Part shown: one piece after another, positions 1 through 6,139 of the stretch
Numbering within the stretch: the stretch's first letter is position 1
Layout of the letters: each line of letters starts with the position of its first letter
Assembly (NCBI GenBank): GCA_946222625.1
Contig: CAMILJ010000032.1
Location: forward strand, 1-16,466
DNA length: 16,466 nt
Direction of reading: 5' to 3'
From: an uncultured Corynebacterium sp.
GTDB taxonomy: Bacteria > Actinomycetota > Actinomycetes > Mycobacteriales > Mycobacteriaceae
Position numbers and translations under genes: made by a program
Notes under the pieces: generated by a model
What the model was told of the DNA's origin: nothing
Databases searched by the model: none
Seen by the model: only the letters and a program-made list of their open reading frames with translations

Positions 1-206
1 AACTCAGCGAAGAAGTAGTGCTGCTGGCGGGTGGCAGCGTAGGCGCTGCGGGTGGCCTCCCAGTTGTCAGCAATCTGCTCCATTACCGAAGAGGACAAGC
101 CGGACCAAAACTTGCGGTCGGTCGCATGAGAGGGGGAGACGCCGGCCGCGGCGCGAACGTGTCCGGGAACTGCGGATTGGAAATCGGAGTGCTGGGGTTG
201 ACTCAT
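1..206 (-). CDS. glgP: Glycogen/maltodextrin phosphorylase, N-terminal fragment (cut by window edge)
   Basis: Only the first 68 codons are present; the gene continues past the left edge. The visible protein reads MSQPQHSDFQ at the start and carries a FWSGLSSSVMEQIADNW stretch followed by TRQQHYFFAE, which is the N-terminal start of the phosphorylase fold in actinobacterial glycogen phosphorylases. The family releases glucose-1-phosphate from alpha-1,4-glucan ends with pyridoxal phosphate; the catalytic domain lies outside the window. ATG at 206 was chosen because GAAGGG lies 6 bases upstream (minus strand) and no longer start is supported. The C. glutamicum glgP1 gene lies close to gdh in the same way, which supports the call. 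The family assignment rests on a short segment, so other alpha-glucan phosphorylases cannot be excluded. Confidence 0.8.
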   Translation of the reverse strand, partial: MSQPQHSDFQSAVPGHVRAAAGVSPSHATDRKFWSGLSSSVMEQIADNWEATRSAYAATRQQHYFFAE

Positions 207-225
207 GAAAATCCCTTCACTTTAG

Positions 226-237
226 GCATAAAAATGC
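226..237. promoter_or_regulatory. Small inverted repeat in AT-rich region upstream of glgP
   Basis: GCAT-AAAA-ATGC is a perfect 4-bp-arm palindrome 20 bases upstream of the glgP start, inside the most AT-rich stretch of the 141-base gap between glgP and the amidohydrolase gene. It could be part of the glgP promoter or an operator. I could not place a convincing -35/-10 pair, so the promoter itself is only inferred. Confidence 0.25.
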
Positions 238-333
238 GGAAAAATACCAACTCCCAAGCTTAACCAGTTCTGTATTCACCTGCAGTCCAGGACACCGACC
301 AAGGTTTCACACAGTCTGCGATGCCGAGTGGCG

Positions 334-358
334 TTGGGCACAGAAGCTTAGTGCCCAA
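334..358 (-). terminator. Hairpin straddling the stop codon of the amidohydrolase gene
   Basis: TTGGGCAC (334-341) and GTGCCCAA (351-358) are perfect 8-base inverted arms around a 9-base loop. The loop contains the TAA stop (348-350) of the minus-strand amidohydrolase gene. There is no T tract after the hairpin on the minus strand (CGCCAC follows), so it is not a classic intrinsic terminator. It may stop or pause transcription before glgP, or protect the 3' end of the message. Confidence 0.45.
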
Positions 359-1556
359 GGAAAGACAAAACGGCGGCCGCCGCGGCACAGGTGGCCGAGC
401 GCATGGTGGGCCCATAGTCCGGTAGGAAGGTGGCCTGGTGGTTAACGGGCGGGTTGTCGAGGAGGTTTTCCGGTGTGGAGCCGATGAACCAGAAGTAATA
501 GGGCACGCCCCAGGCCTGAGGGAGATAGCAAAAGTCCTCGGAGACGGTGGAGGGTGCGGCGGTGACGGAGAGCTCGCCGAAGACCTCGTCGAAGGCGGCG
601 CGAACAGTCTGGTGGGTGGCAGAGTCGTTATCGGTGACCTCGCCGTGAGCGAAGTATTCGAAAGTCGGTTCTGCCGGGCACCCGGATGCCTCGCACTCGG
701 CGCGCACCATGCGCTCGAGAGAAGCGTAGACGCGCTCGGCCAACTCCGGTTTGTAATAACGGGTGTTGAGCACGAGCTCGGCGCCGCCCGGAATGATGTT
801 GTTCTTATCGCCCGAATGCAGCTCGCCCACCGAGATGACGAAGAAGTCATGGGGAGGCACTTCGCGGCCGACGATGGCCTGCAGGCGCGTGACCACCATG
901 GCGGCCACATAGGAGGGGTCGATGGCCTCGTGCGGCATGGAGGCGTGCGCTGAGCGCCCGGTGATGCGAATGCGGAGGGAGTCGCAGCCGGCCAGGATGG
1001 GGCCGGCGGTGGATTGGACTTGTCCGGCGGGGCCCGGCATGACGTGCTGGCCAAAGCAGACATCCGGTGCCGGAACGCGCTCGGTAAGCCCGTCGGCGAT
1101 CATGTACTTAGCGCCCATGGACGATTCTTCGGCGGGCTGGAACAGTGCTAGGAAGGTGCCGCGCCAGGCGTTGCGGTGGGCGTCGAGAATCGCGCACGCG
1201 CCGAGCAACGCGGTGGTGTGCACATCGTGCCCGCAAGCATGCATCGCGCCGTTGGCCGAGGCGAAGGGCACGCCGGTTTCCTCGGCTACGGGGAGGGCAT
1301 CGAAATCGGCCCGCATCAGGGCGGTGGGGCCATCCCCATTGCGGAAGATAGCGACGATACCGTGTCCGCCGATGCCGGTGACGAGCTCACAATCGTAGTT
1401 TTCTAGTTGTTCCAGAATCCGCCCGGCGGTGCGTTCCTCTTCGTGGGAGAGCTCAGGGTAGGCATGCAGATCCTCGTAGAAGGCCCGTTGCCAGCTGAGA
1501 TCGACGGAATCGTCCGCTAGGAGCTCGGTCAGACGGGAAAGTGTGGGATCTGCCAT
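348..1556 (-). CDS. M20D family amidohydrolase (N-acyl amino acid / hippurate hydrolase type)
   Basis: A 402-residue protein, the usual length for the M20D peptidase/amidohydrolase family. These cytosolic metalloenzymes hydrolyse amide bonds, such as those of N-acyl amino acids, hippurate or IAA conjugates. The metal-site motifs are all visible: HACGHD (C108, H110), EE at 143-144, H171 in GQHVMPGPAG, and H373 in VNHQATF. SEDF lies at 339-342, and the dimerisation (lid) domain begins near residue 190 (HASMP 204-208). The start at 1556 is supported by GAAGGA about 9 bases upstream. It is divergent from the small gene at 1593 with only 36 bases between them, and lies upstream of glgP on the same strand. 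The exact substrate cannot be read from sequence; family members in corynebacteria include aminoacylases that release odour acids, but assigning that role here would be a guess. Confidence 0.9.
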   Translation of the reverse strand: MADPTLSRLTELLADDSVDLSWQRAFYEDLHAYPELSHEEERTAGRILEQLENYDCELVTGIGGHGIVAIFRNGDGPTALMRADFDALPVAEETGVPFASANGAMHACGHDVHTTALLGACAILDAHRNAWRGTFLALFQPAEESSMGAKYMIADGLTERVPAPDVCFGQHVMPGPAGQVQSTAGPILAGCDSLRIRITGRSAHASMPHEAIDPSYVAAMVVTRLQAIVGREVPPHDFFVISVGELHSGDKNNIIPGGAELVLNTRYYKPELAERVYASLERMVRAECEASGCPAEPTFEYFAHGEVTDNDSATHQTVRAAFDEVFGELSVTAAPSTVSEDFCYLPQAWGVPYYFWFIGSTPENLLDNPPVNHQATFLPDYGPTMRSATCAAAAAVLSFLGH

Positions 1557-1578
1557 AGTTACTGTCCTTCAAGTTTGG

Positions 1579-1592
1579 GTAGGGTTACCTAC
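1579..1592. promoter_or_regulatory. Inverted repeat covering the RBS of the 1593 gene
   Basis: GTAGG-GTTA-CCTAC is a perfect 5-bp-arm inverted repeat that ends directly before ATG 1593. Its left arm overlaps the likely Shine-Dalgarno sequence (GGTAGGG, 1578-1584) and its right arm fills the spacer. In RNA it would hide the ribosome site; in DNA it is the only clear palindrome in the 36-base divergent gap. A possible -10 for the plus gene is TACTGT at 1560-1565. Confidence 0.35.
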
Positions 1593-1991
1593 ATGCCATT
1601 GATTCACTTTGATGTTCTGGTGCCGGATGCCCAAGCTGAGCGTGTGGCCGAAATCTTTAGTACTGCCACCCACAAGCTGGTGGACAATAACTCGCTGGCC
1701 TCTGCTGAGGTTACTCGCGTGCACGAGCCCGCACTCCCGGAGGGGCTGGAAGAGCAGCTGCGCCAGACCTACCGGGAGGAGCACGAAGAACGTGACCTCG
1801 AAGACGCAAACGTTTACCGCTACGCCATCGATGTCGATGGCGTGAAGGGGTCCGTTAACCAGCTGACCATGGTCCTCGCGCGCCTCTTGACGCCGCATTC
1901 GGTCCTGCCGAAGGATCACGTGTTGCTGGAGGATGAGCTCGCCCACGAGCGCCCGGCCATCTTTCCGTGGGCGGTGCAGGTAACCCCTTAG
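1593..1991 (+). CDS. Conserved hypothetical protein, 132 aa
   Basis: I do not recognise this family with certainty. The protein is small and acidic, begins MPLIHFDVLVPDA, and has no signal peptide or membrane segment. A charged, probably helical stretch lies near residues 50-70 (LEEQLRQTYREEHEERDLED). The MPLIHF start recalls the tautomerase superfamily, where the mature enzyme begins with catalytic Pro, but the rest does not clearly match and I treat this only as a hint. ATG 1593 is preferred over an upstream in-frame TTG at 1575 because GGTAGGG lies 8 bases ahead of the ATG. The gene is divergent from the amidohydrolase and convergent with glycerate kinase, overlapping the end of the latter by 4 bases. 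The coding call rests on an intact frame, a good RBS, typical codon use and filling the gap exactly. Confidence 0.75.
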   Translation: MPLIHFDVLVPDAQAERVAEIFSTATHKLVDNNSLASAEVTRVHEPALPEGLEEQLRQTYREEHEERDLEDANVYRYAIDVDGVKGSVNQLTMVLARLLTPHSVLPKDHVLLEDELAHERPAIFPWAVQVTP

Positions 1992-3124
1992 TCCTGCAGA
2001 GAGCTTGAGCTCTGCAGAAAGCTGTGGACGAGGCGTTCGGCTGCCGCGCTCAAGCGCTGGGCGACGTCCCCGCGTTCATCCCCGTCGAGCTCTTCGAGGA
2101 GCGCGCCTTGCGGCGCCGGTGCCGTAGCGGAGCCAGCGATGATGCCCAGGGCTGGTGGCCCGGTCATCTCCGCGAGCGTGCCCACGACTTTTCCTGTCAG
2201 CGATTGTTCGTCGAAGCGCCCCTCACCGGTGAGGACAAGATCCGCCTCGGCGATGCGCGAGGGCAGGTCGAGTGCCTCGGCAACATAGCGCCCGCCGGGA
2301 ACGATGCGGCAGTGATCTGCCGTGCCCCACAGCGTGCGTGAGAGCCAGCTTAAGGCGATAGGGATGCCGCCGGCGGCACCCAAGAACTCTGCCTGTGGGT
2401 CGGTATCCGTGACTTCGCACAGTCGCAGCATCGCGCCGGCGAGTAGTGCTACTTGTTCGCCCTCGGCGCCCTTTTGGGGGCCGTACATCGTCGCGGCCTG
2501 GATAGGTACGGCGCGCGTGTCCGTAACCAAGGTGTAGTCCAGCATGGCCGCCTTCATGTTGAGCTGTGCGGTGTCGATGTGATCGAGGTTGACCAGCGGT
2601 GCGCCGCCTTTGGGCAGGGCGTAGCCGCGGGAATCGTGGGCGGCGGCGCCGAGCGCGGCGAGGATGCCGAGCCCGCCGTCGATGCTGGCGCTACCGCCAA
2701 GTCCCAAGACGATGTGCTTGGCGCCGCGCGATTCGGCGTCGGCAAGCAGCACCCCCGTGCCAAAGGAATCCGCGTGGAGCGGATCGAGGGCGTCGGAGAC
2801 AGCGGGCAGGCCGGTGGCCGCCGCGACGTCGATGAAGGCCGTGTCACCAACGAGCTGGTAGCTGGCCTCGGTCAGGCGCCCGATGGCATCGGTGGTGGGC
2901 AGCGTTATGGTCTGGCCCGCCGTGCTTTCGCGGTGAACGGCGGCGCTGGCGAGCACCTCCGCGGTGCCCTCGCCACCATCGGCCATAGGGAGCGTGGTTA
3001 CCTGTGCCGTATCGGCGTGCGGGGAGGAGCCGAGGGCGCGGCGCGCGCCCAAAGCAATGGCAGCAGCGGCTTCGGCGGCAGTGGCGGTACCTTTAAAAGA
3101 GTCAGGGGCAACAAGAATGCGCAT
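1988..3124 (-). CDS. glxK: Glycerate kinase (GlxK/GarK family)
   Basis: A 378-residue protein, close to the roughly 380 residues usual for type II glycerate kinases, which phosphorylate D-glycerate with ATP. It opens with MRILVAPDSFKG and contains PMADGGEGT, a GLGGSASIDGG glycine-rich motif and DEQSLTGK, all hallmarks of the family. It links glyoxylate/glycerate use to glycolysis. The start at 3124 is chosen because the family normally begins with MRILVAPDSFKG and a TATACT element lies exactly 7 bases upstream, which predicts a leaderless message; an ATG at 3130 would add two residues and cannot be excluded. There is no Shine-Dalgarno sequence. The C-terminus ends in a serine-rich LQSSSSLQD tail encoded by a perfect hairpin. 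It is divergent from gdh and convergent with the small gene at 1593. Whether it makes 2- or 3-phosphoglycerate is not readable here. Confidence 0.93.
   Translation of the reverse strand: MRILVAPDSFKGTATAAEAAAAIALGARRALGSSPHADTAQVTTLPMADGGEGTAEVLASAAVHRESTAGQTITLPTTDAIGRLTEASYQLVGDTAFIDVAAATGLPAVSDALDPLHADSFGTGVLLADAESRGAKHIVLGLGGSASIDGGLGILAALGAAAHDSRGYALPKGGAPLVNLDHIDTAQLNMKAAMLDYTLVTDTRAVPIQAATMYGPQKGAEGEQVALLAGAMLRLCEVTDTDPQAEFLGAAGGIPIALSWLSRTLWGTADHCRIVPGGRYVAEALDLPSRIAEADLVLTGEGRFDEQSLTGKVVGTLAEMTGPPALGIIAGSATAPAPQGALLEELDGDERGDVAQRLSAAAERLVHSFLQSSSSLQD
1994..2017. terminator. Hairpin at the convergent junction (end of glycerate kinase and of the 1593 gene)
   Basis: CTGCAGAG (1994-2001) and CTCTGCAG (2010-2017) are perfect 8-base arms with an 8-base loop. 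It begins 3 bases after the stop of the plus-strand gene and lies inside the last codons of glycerate kinase, where it encodes LQ-SSSS-LQ. It reads as a hairpin on both strands, but neither side has a T tract. With a 4-base overlap between the two genes there is no other room for a terminator. Confidence 0.5.
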
Positions 3125-3131
3125 GCTCATG

Positions 3132-3137
3132 AGTATA
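3132..3137 (-). promoter_or_regulatory. -10 element of glycerate kinase promoter (leaderless)
   Basis: On the minus strand TATACT is followed by 7 bases and then the ATG at 3124. This spacing puts the transcription start on or next to the start codon. No clear -35 is seen, which is common in corynebacteria. It matches the absence of a ribosome binding site. Confidence 0.6.
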
Positions 3138-3205
3138 TGGAAGCGGAAGCGGGAAAAATTTTCGCCCTCTGACCTGCCTTTAAAAAATTTCCCGGTACGT
3201 TCGTC

Positions 3206-3237
3206 TTGCAATTTAGGTCGATTGATAGAAAACTATC
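3206..3237 (+). promoter_or_regulatory. Candidate gdh promoter and operator palindrome
   Basis: GATAG-AAAA-CTATC (3224-3237) is a perfect 5-bp-arm palindrome 59 bases upstream of gdh ATG. A -35-like TTGCAA lies at 3206-3211 and AACTAT (3231-3236) could act as -10, although the 19-base spacing is long. The half-sites resemble those of AmtR (CTAT-N6-ATAG) but face the opposite way with a 4-base centre, so AmtR is not assigned. The palindrome would overlap the promoter and suits a repressor. Confidence 0.4.
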
Positions 3238-3295
3238 GGTTGTTCAATGGATGACGCACCAGCTGCCACGCACGGTGCCGAATGAAAGGATTGCC

Positions 3296-4642
3296 ATGTC
3301 CATCGACCAGCAAATCTCCGACTATTACAGCAAGCTTCTTAAGCGTAATGCTGGTGAACCGGAATTCCACCAGGCGCTCGCTGAGGTCCTGGATTCCCTC
3401 AAGATCGTCCTCAACAAGGACCCTCACTACGCTGATTATGGCTTGGTCGAGCGGCTGTGCGAGCCCGAACGCCAGCTCATCTTCCGTGTTCCGTGGGTCG
3501 ATGACAACGGCCAGATTCAGGTCAACCGTGGCTTCCGAGTGCAATTCAACTCGGCTCTCGGCCCGTATAAGGGCGGCCTGCGCTTCCACCCGAGCGTGAA
3601 CCTGGGCATCATCAAGTTCCTTGGCTTCGAGCAGATTTTTAAGAACTCGCTGACCGGCCTTCCCATCGGCGGCGGCAAGGGTGGTTCTGACTTCGACCCG
3701 AAGGGCAAGTCCGAAGCCGAGGTCATGCGTTTTTGTCAGTCCTTTATGACGGAGCTGCACAACCACATCGGCGAGTACCGCGATGTGCCGGCCGGCGATA
3801 TCGGCGTGGGTGGTCGCGAAATCGGTTTCCTGTTTGGCCAGTACCGCCGCCTAGAAAACAAGCACGAGTCCGGGGTCCTCACGGGCAAGGGGCTTACGTG
3901 GGGTGGCTCCCTCGTGCGCACTGAAGCCACCGGCTACGGTTTGGTCTACTTGACCTCGGAGATGATGAAGACTCACGGCGAGTCCTTCGACGGCGCCAAG
4001 GTCATTGTTTCCGGCTCCGGCAACGTCGCCATCTACGCTGCCGAGAAGGTTCAGCAGCTCGGCGGAACCGTCGTGGCGATGTCTGATTCCTCCGGCTACA
4101 TCACGACGCCGAACGGCGTGGACTTGGAGCTGCTCAAAGACATCAAGGAAGTCCGCCGCGAGCGCATCTCCACCTACGCCGGCGAGGCTGGCGCGGGTGT
4201 GGAGTACCACGAGGGCGGCAACGTATGGGAGGTCAGCGCCGACGTTGCCCTGCCGTGTGCGACCCAAAACGAGCTCGACGGCGATGACGCCAAGCTCCTG
4301 GTAAAGAACCAGATCCGCTACGTTGCTGAGGGTGCAAACATGCCGTGTACCCCGGAAGCCGCGCACTACTTCGGGGAGAGCGGAATCGCCTTCGCGCCGG
4401 GCAAGGCGGCGAATGCGGGCGGTGTGGCGACCTCCGCGCTGGAGATGCAGCAGAATGCATCCCGCGACTCCTGGTCCTTCGAGTACACCGACCAGCGCCT
4501 GCATGAGATCATGTCCAATATCTTCCGTAACATCGACAAGACCTCCAAGGAATACGGCCTGGAGGGTGACTACGTAGCGGGCGCCAACATTGCCGGCTTC
4601 AAGAAGGTGGCCGACGCCATGCTGGCTCAAGGCGTAATCTAG
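3296..4642 (+). CDS. gdh: NADP-specific glutamate dehydrogenase
   Basis: A 448-residue protein, the size of hexameric bacterial NADP-dependent glutamate dehydrogenases (EC 1.4.1.4), which make glutamate from 2-oxoglutarate and ammonium. Substrate-site K92 lies in GPYKGGLRFHPS, catalytic K128 in PIGGGKGG and D168 in VPAGDIGVGG. The Rossmann motif GSGNVA is at 240-245, followed by the SDSSGY region that typically selects NADP. ATG 3296 is chosen because GAAAGGA lies 5 bases upstream and the protein then starts MSIDQQISDYYSKLL as in C. glutamicum; in-frame starts at 3206 (TTG) and 3251 (ATG) lack ribosome sites. It has its own promoter region, shared divergently with glycerate kinase, and its own terminator, so it is probably monocistronic. 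Nitrogen control through the upstream palindrome is possible but not shown. Confidence 0.97.
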   Translation: MSIDQQISDYYSKLLKRNAGEPEFHQALAEVLDSLKIVLNKDPHYADYGLVERLCEPERQLIFRVPWVDDNGQIQVNRGFRVQFNSALGPYKGGLRFHPSVNLGIIKFLGFEQIFKNSLTGLPIGGGKGGSDFDPKGKSEAEVMRFCQSFMTELHNHIGEYRDVPAGDIGVGGREIGFLFGQYRRLENKHESGVLTGKGLTWGGSLVRTEATGYGLVYLTSEMMKTHGESFDGAKVIVSGSGNVAIYAAEKVQQLGGTVVAMSDSSGYITTPNGVDLELLKDIKEVRRERISTYAGEAGAGVEYHEGGNVWEVSADVALPCATQNELDGDDAKLLVKNQIRYVAEGANMPCTPEAAHYFGESGIAFAPGKAANAGGVATSALEMQQNASRDSWSFEYTDQRLHEIMSNIFRNIDKTSKEYGLEGDYVAGANIAGFKKVADAMLAQGVI

Positions 4643-4670
4643 CCGCTTCCTTATCTCTGTATCCGCGTTC

Positions 4671-4697
4671 AACCTCCTCGCTTGCCGGGGAGGTTTT
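4671..4697 (+). terminator. Intrinsic terminator after gdh
   Basis: AACCTCC (4671-4677) pairs with GGAGGTT (4689-4695) across an 11-base loop, and the second arm runs into TTTT. It lies 28 bases after the gdh stop and before the next promoter. Confidence 0.75.
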
Positions 4698-4714
4698 CGC
4701 CATTTCTTCCCGCG

Positions 4715-4751
4715 TGGGATACGTCCCAGTGCGCGTGCGCTTGGATAGGCT
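4715..4751 (+). promoter_or_regulatory. Promoter of the sepIVA-like gene (leaderless) with upstream palindrome
   Basis: TAGGCT (4746-4751) is followed by 6 bases and ATG 4758, the spacing expected if transcription starts on the A of the start codon. No Shine-Dalgarno sequence is present. TGGGA-TACG-TCCCA (4715-4728), a perfect 5-bp-arm palindrome, would cover the -35 position and could be an operator. Confidence 0.5.
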
Positions 4752-4757
4752 GGTGCC

Positions 4758-5504
4758 ATGTACCGCGTATTTGAGTCCCTCGATGAACTTGTTCGCAATC
4801 TGGAACAGGCCTATGCCGTTCCCATGACCTCCAACTGCATGGTTCCGCGCCACGAAATGCTGGCGCTTCTCGACGATCTCCGCAACGCCCTCCCCGTTGA
4901 AATGGATGATGCCCAGGACGTCCTGGATAAGCAGGACGAGATCCTCCAGGGTGCCGAGGAGCGCGCGGAGCACATTATTTCCGAGGCCAACGCCGAGGCC
5001 GATGACACCGTTGCCCGTGCGCGTGAGGACTCAGACGCCATGCTTGCCGACGCTCAACACCGCGCCACCACCTTGGTAGCCCAGGCGGAAGATGAGGCCG
5101 CCAACCTCGTGGACAACGCGCGTTCCGACGCCGAGCGCACCCGCGCCCAGGCGGATGAGGAGTACCAGCGCGCCGTCGCCGCCGGCCAAGCCGAGCAGGA
5201 CCGTTTGGTCTCCGAATCCGAGGTTGTACGCCGTGCCGACGACGAGGCACACCGCATTGTGGAGACCGCGCACTCTGAGTCCAACCGCCTGCGCACCGAG
5301 TGCGATGAATTTGTTGATGCCAAGCTCGGGGAGTTCGAGACCACCTTGTCCGACCTCCTGCGTACCGTCAACAACGATCGCTCCGCGCTGAGGCGGGGCG
5401 CCGGCGTGCGTTCCCGCGGTGAATCACATGGCGAGGGACGAAGTGCTGTGCGCGAGACCCGGGAGCCTGTGCGCCGTGCACCGCGCGCGCCCCGCGACTA
5501 TTAA
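4758..5504 (+). CDS. SepIVA/DivIVA-like septation protein, coiled coil
   Basis: A 248-residue protein starting MYRVFESLDELVRNLEQAYAVPMT. Residues about 60-200 form a long Ala/Glu/Arg-rich coiled coil with heptad-like EEAHRI / ADEEYQRAV patterns, and the C-terminus (about 208-248) is a basic, probably disordered tail rich in Arg. The N-terminal segment followed by a coiled coil matches the actinobacterial SepIVA family (Rv2927c in Mycobacterium tuberculosis), a DivIVA-related protein needed for septation. Position supports this: Rv2927c also directly precedes DUF177, rnc, fpg, acyP, smc and ftsY. It probably acts at the cytoplasmic face of the septum. It follows the gdh terminator and has its own predicted leaderless promoter. 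DivIVA-like proteins differ greatly in sequence, so the exact role is inferred from shape and synteny. Confidence 0.8.
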   Translation: MYRVFESLDELVRNLEQAYAVPMTSNCMVPRHEMLALLDDLRNALPVEMDDAQDVLDKQDEILQGAEERAEHIISEANAEADDTVARAREDSDAMLADAQHRATTLVAQAEDEAANLVDNARSDAERTRAQADEEYQRAVAAGQAEQDRLVSESEVVRRADDEAHRIVETAHSESNRLRTECDEFVDAKLGEFETTLSDLLRTVNNDRSALRRGAGVRSRGESHGEGRSAVRETREPVRRAPRAPRDY

Positions 5505-5583
5505 ATAGGGAGAGCACACAGGGGCCCACACGATGTCGAAATTCATATCCTTGCCAAGCTAGGGCGTGCGGGCCGGCAAAGGG

Positions 5584-5589
5584 TAAGCT
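5584..5589 (+). promoter_or_regulatory. Candidate -10 element for the DUF177-rnc unit
   Basis: TAAGCT lies 10 bases upstream of ATG 5600. A start of transcription 6-7 bases after it leaves only 3-4 bases of leader, again nearly leaderless, and no Shine-Dalgarno sequence is seen. A -35 is not clear. The 95-base gap upstream has no terminator that I can see, so read-through from the sepIVA-like gene is also possible. Confidence 0.35.
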
Positions 5590-5599
5590 GGTGGGCGCT

Positions 5600-6139
5600 A
5601 TGAATTCACCATTGAAGTTCGACGTGACGGAATTGCTCCGCAGCCAAGGAGCTGAAGCGCTGCCTGAGCACCGCGTGCAGACCGGACCGGCTCCCGAGCG
5701 CATCGGCGTGGAAATGATCGGCATCCCGGAAGGTGCTGAGGTTAAGGTGGACGCCACCTTGACGCCGTTGGGCTCCGGCGTGTTGGTGGACGCTGATATC
5801 ACCGGCACCCTCAGCGGCGAATGCGCACGCTGCTTAGCTGAGCTACATCCAGCACTAGATCTCCACGTATCCCAGGTGTTTTCCGCGGATGAGTCCTTCA
5901 TCAGCGGGGATGACACAGAGGAAGAGGATCGCGGTTCCGGCGATGAGGTCCCCGAGATTGAGGACGGTGTCCTTGACCTCCTGCAGACCGTGATTGATGA
6001 GGCAGGTTTGGTACTTCCTTTCGCGCCGACGTGTGAGGATGGCTGCGAAGTTGATGTTCCCGACGGCGTGACCACGGGTGTTTCCGGGGAAGAAGAGCGC
6101 GTCGATCCGCGGTGGTCTGGGTTGGAGAAGTTCCTATGA
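5600..6139 (+). CDS. DUF177 / YceD-like protein
   Basis: A 179-residue protein of the DUF177 (YceD) family. It has the characteristic GECARCL motif (C75, C78), then a second cysteine pair in PTCEDGC (C145, C149) and the family's DPRW near the C-terminus (170-173). An acidic linker (about 103-122) separates the two halves. In E. coli and plants the family is linked to accumulation of 23S rRNA; the two Cys pairs suggest a metal site, though this is inference. ATG 5600 is used; a GTG at 5591 would add three residues. The stop overlaps the rnc start by 4 bases (ATGA), so translation is probably coupled, which fits a shared role in rRNA maturation. In many bacteria rpmF (L32) follows this gene; here it does not. 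Confidence 0.87.
   Translation: MNSPLKFDVTELLRSQGAEALPEHRVQTGPAPERIGVEMIGIPEGAEVKVDATLTPLGSGVLVDADITGTLSGECARCLAELHPALDLHVSQVFSADESFISGDDTEEEDRGSGDEVPEIEDGVLDLLQTVIDEAGLVLPFAPTCEDGCEVDVPDGVTTGVSGEEERVDPRWSGLEKFL

Noticed and set aside
260..1063. 267-residue open frame on the minus strand inside the amidohydrolase region
   Set aside because: It is a shifted-frame shadow of the amidohydrolase gene, rich in Pro, Ser and Arg as expected from GC-rich codons read out of frame, with no ribosome site.
3224..3237. AmtR binding box upstream of gdh
   Set aside because: The AmtR consensus as I know it is CTAT-N6-ATAG; here the order is ATAG-N4-CTAT, so only a generic operator is claimed.
3206..3295. 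N-terminal extension of glutamate dehydrogenase (TTG 3206 or ATG 3251)
   Set aside because: Would overlap the promoter palindrome, lacks ribosome sites, and the known family start is matched by ATG 3296 with GAAAGGA in front.
5498..5508. CTAT-TAA-ATAG palindrome at the stop of the sepIVA-like gene as terminator
   Set aside because: Only a 4-bp AT-rich stem with no T tract, too weak to call.
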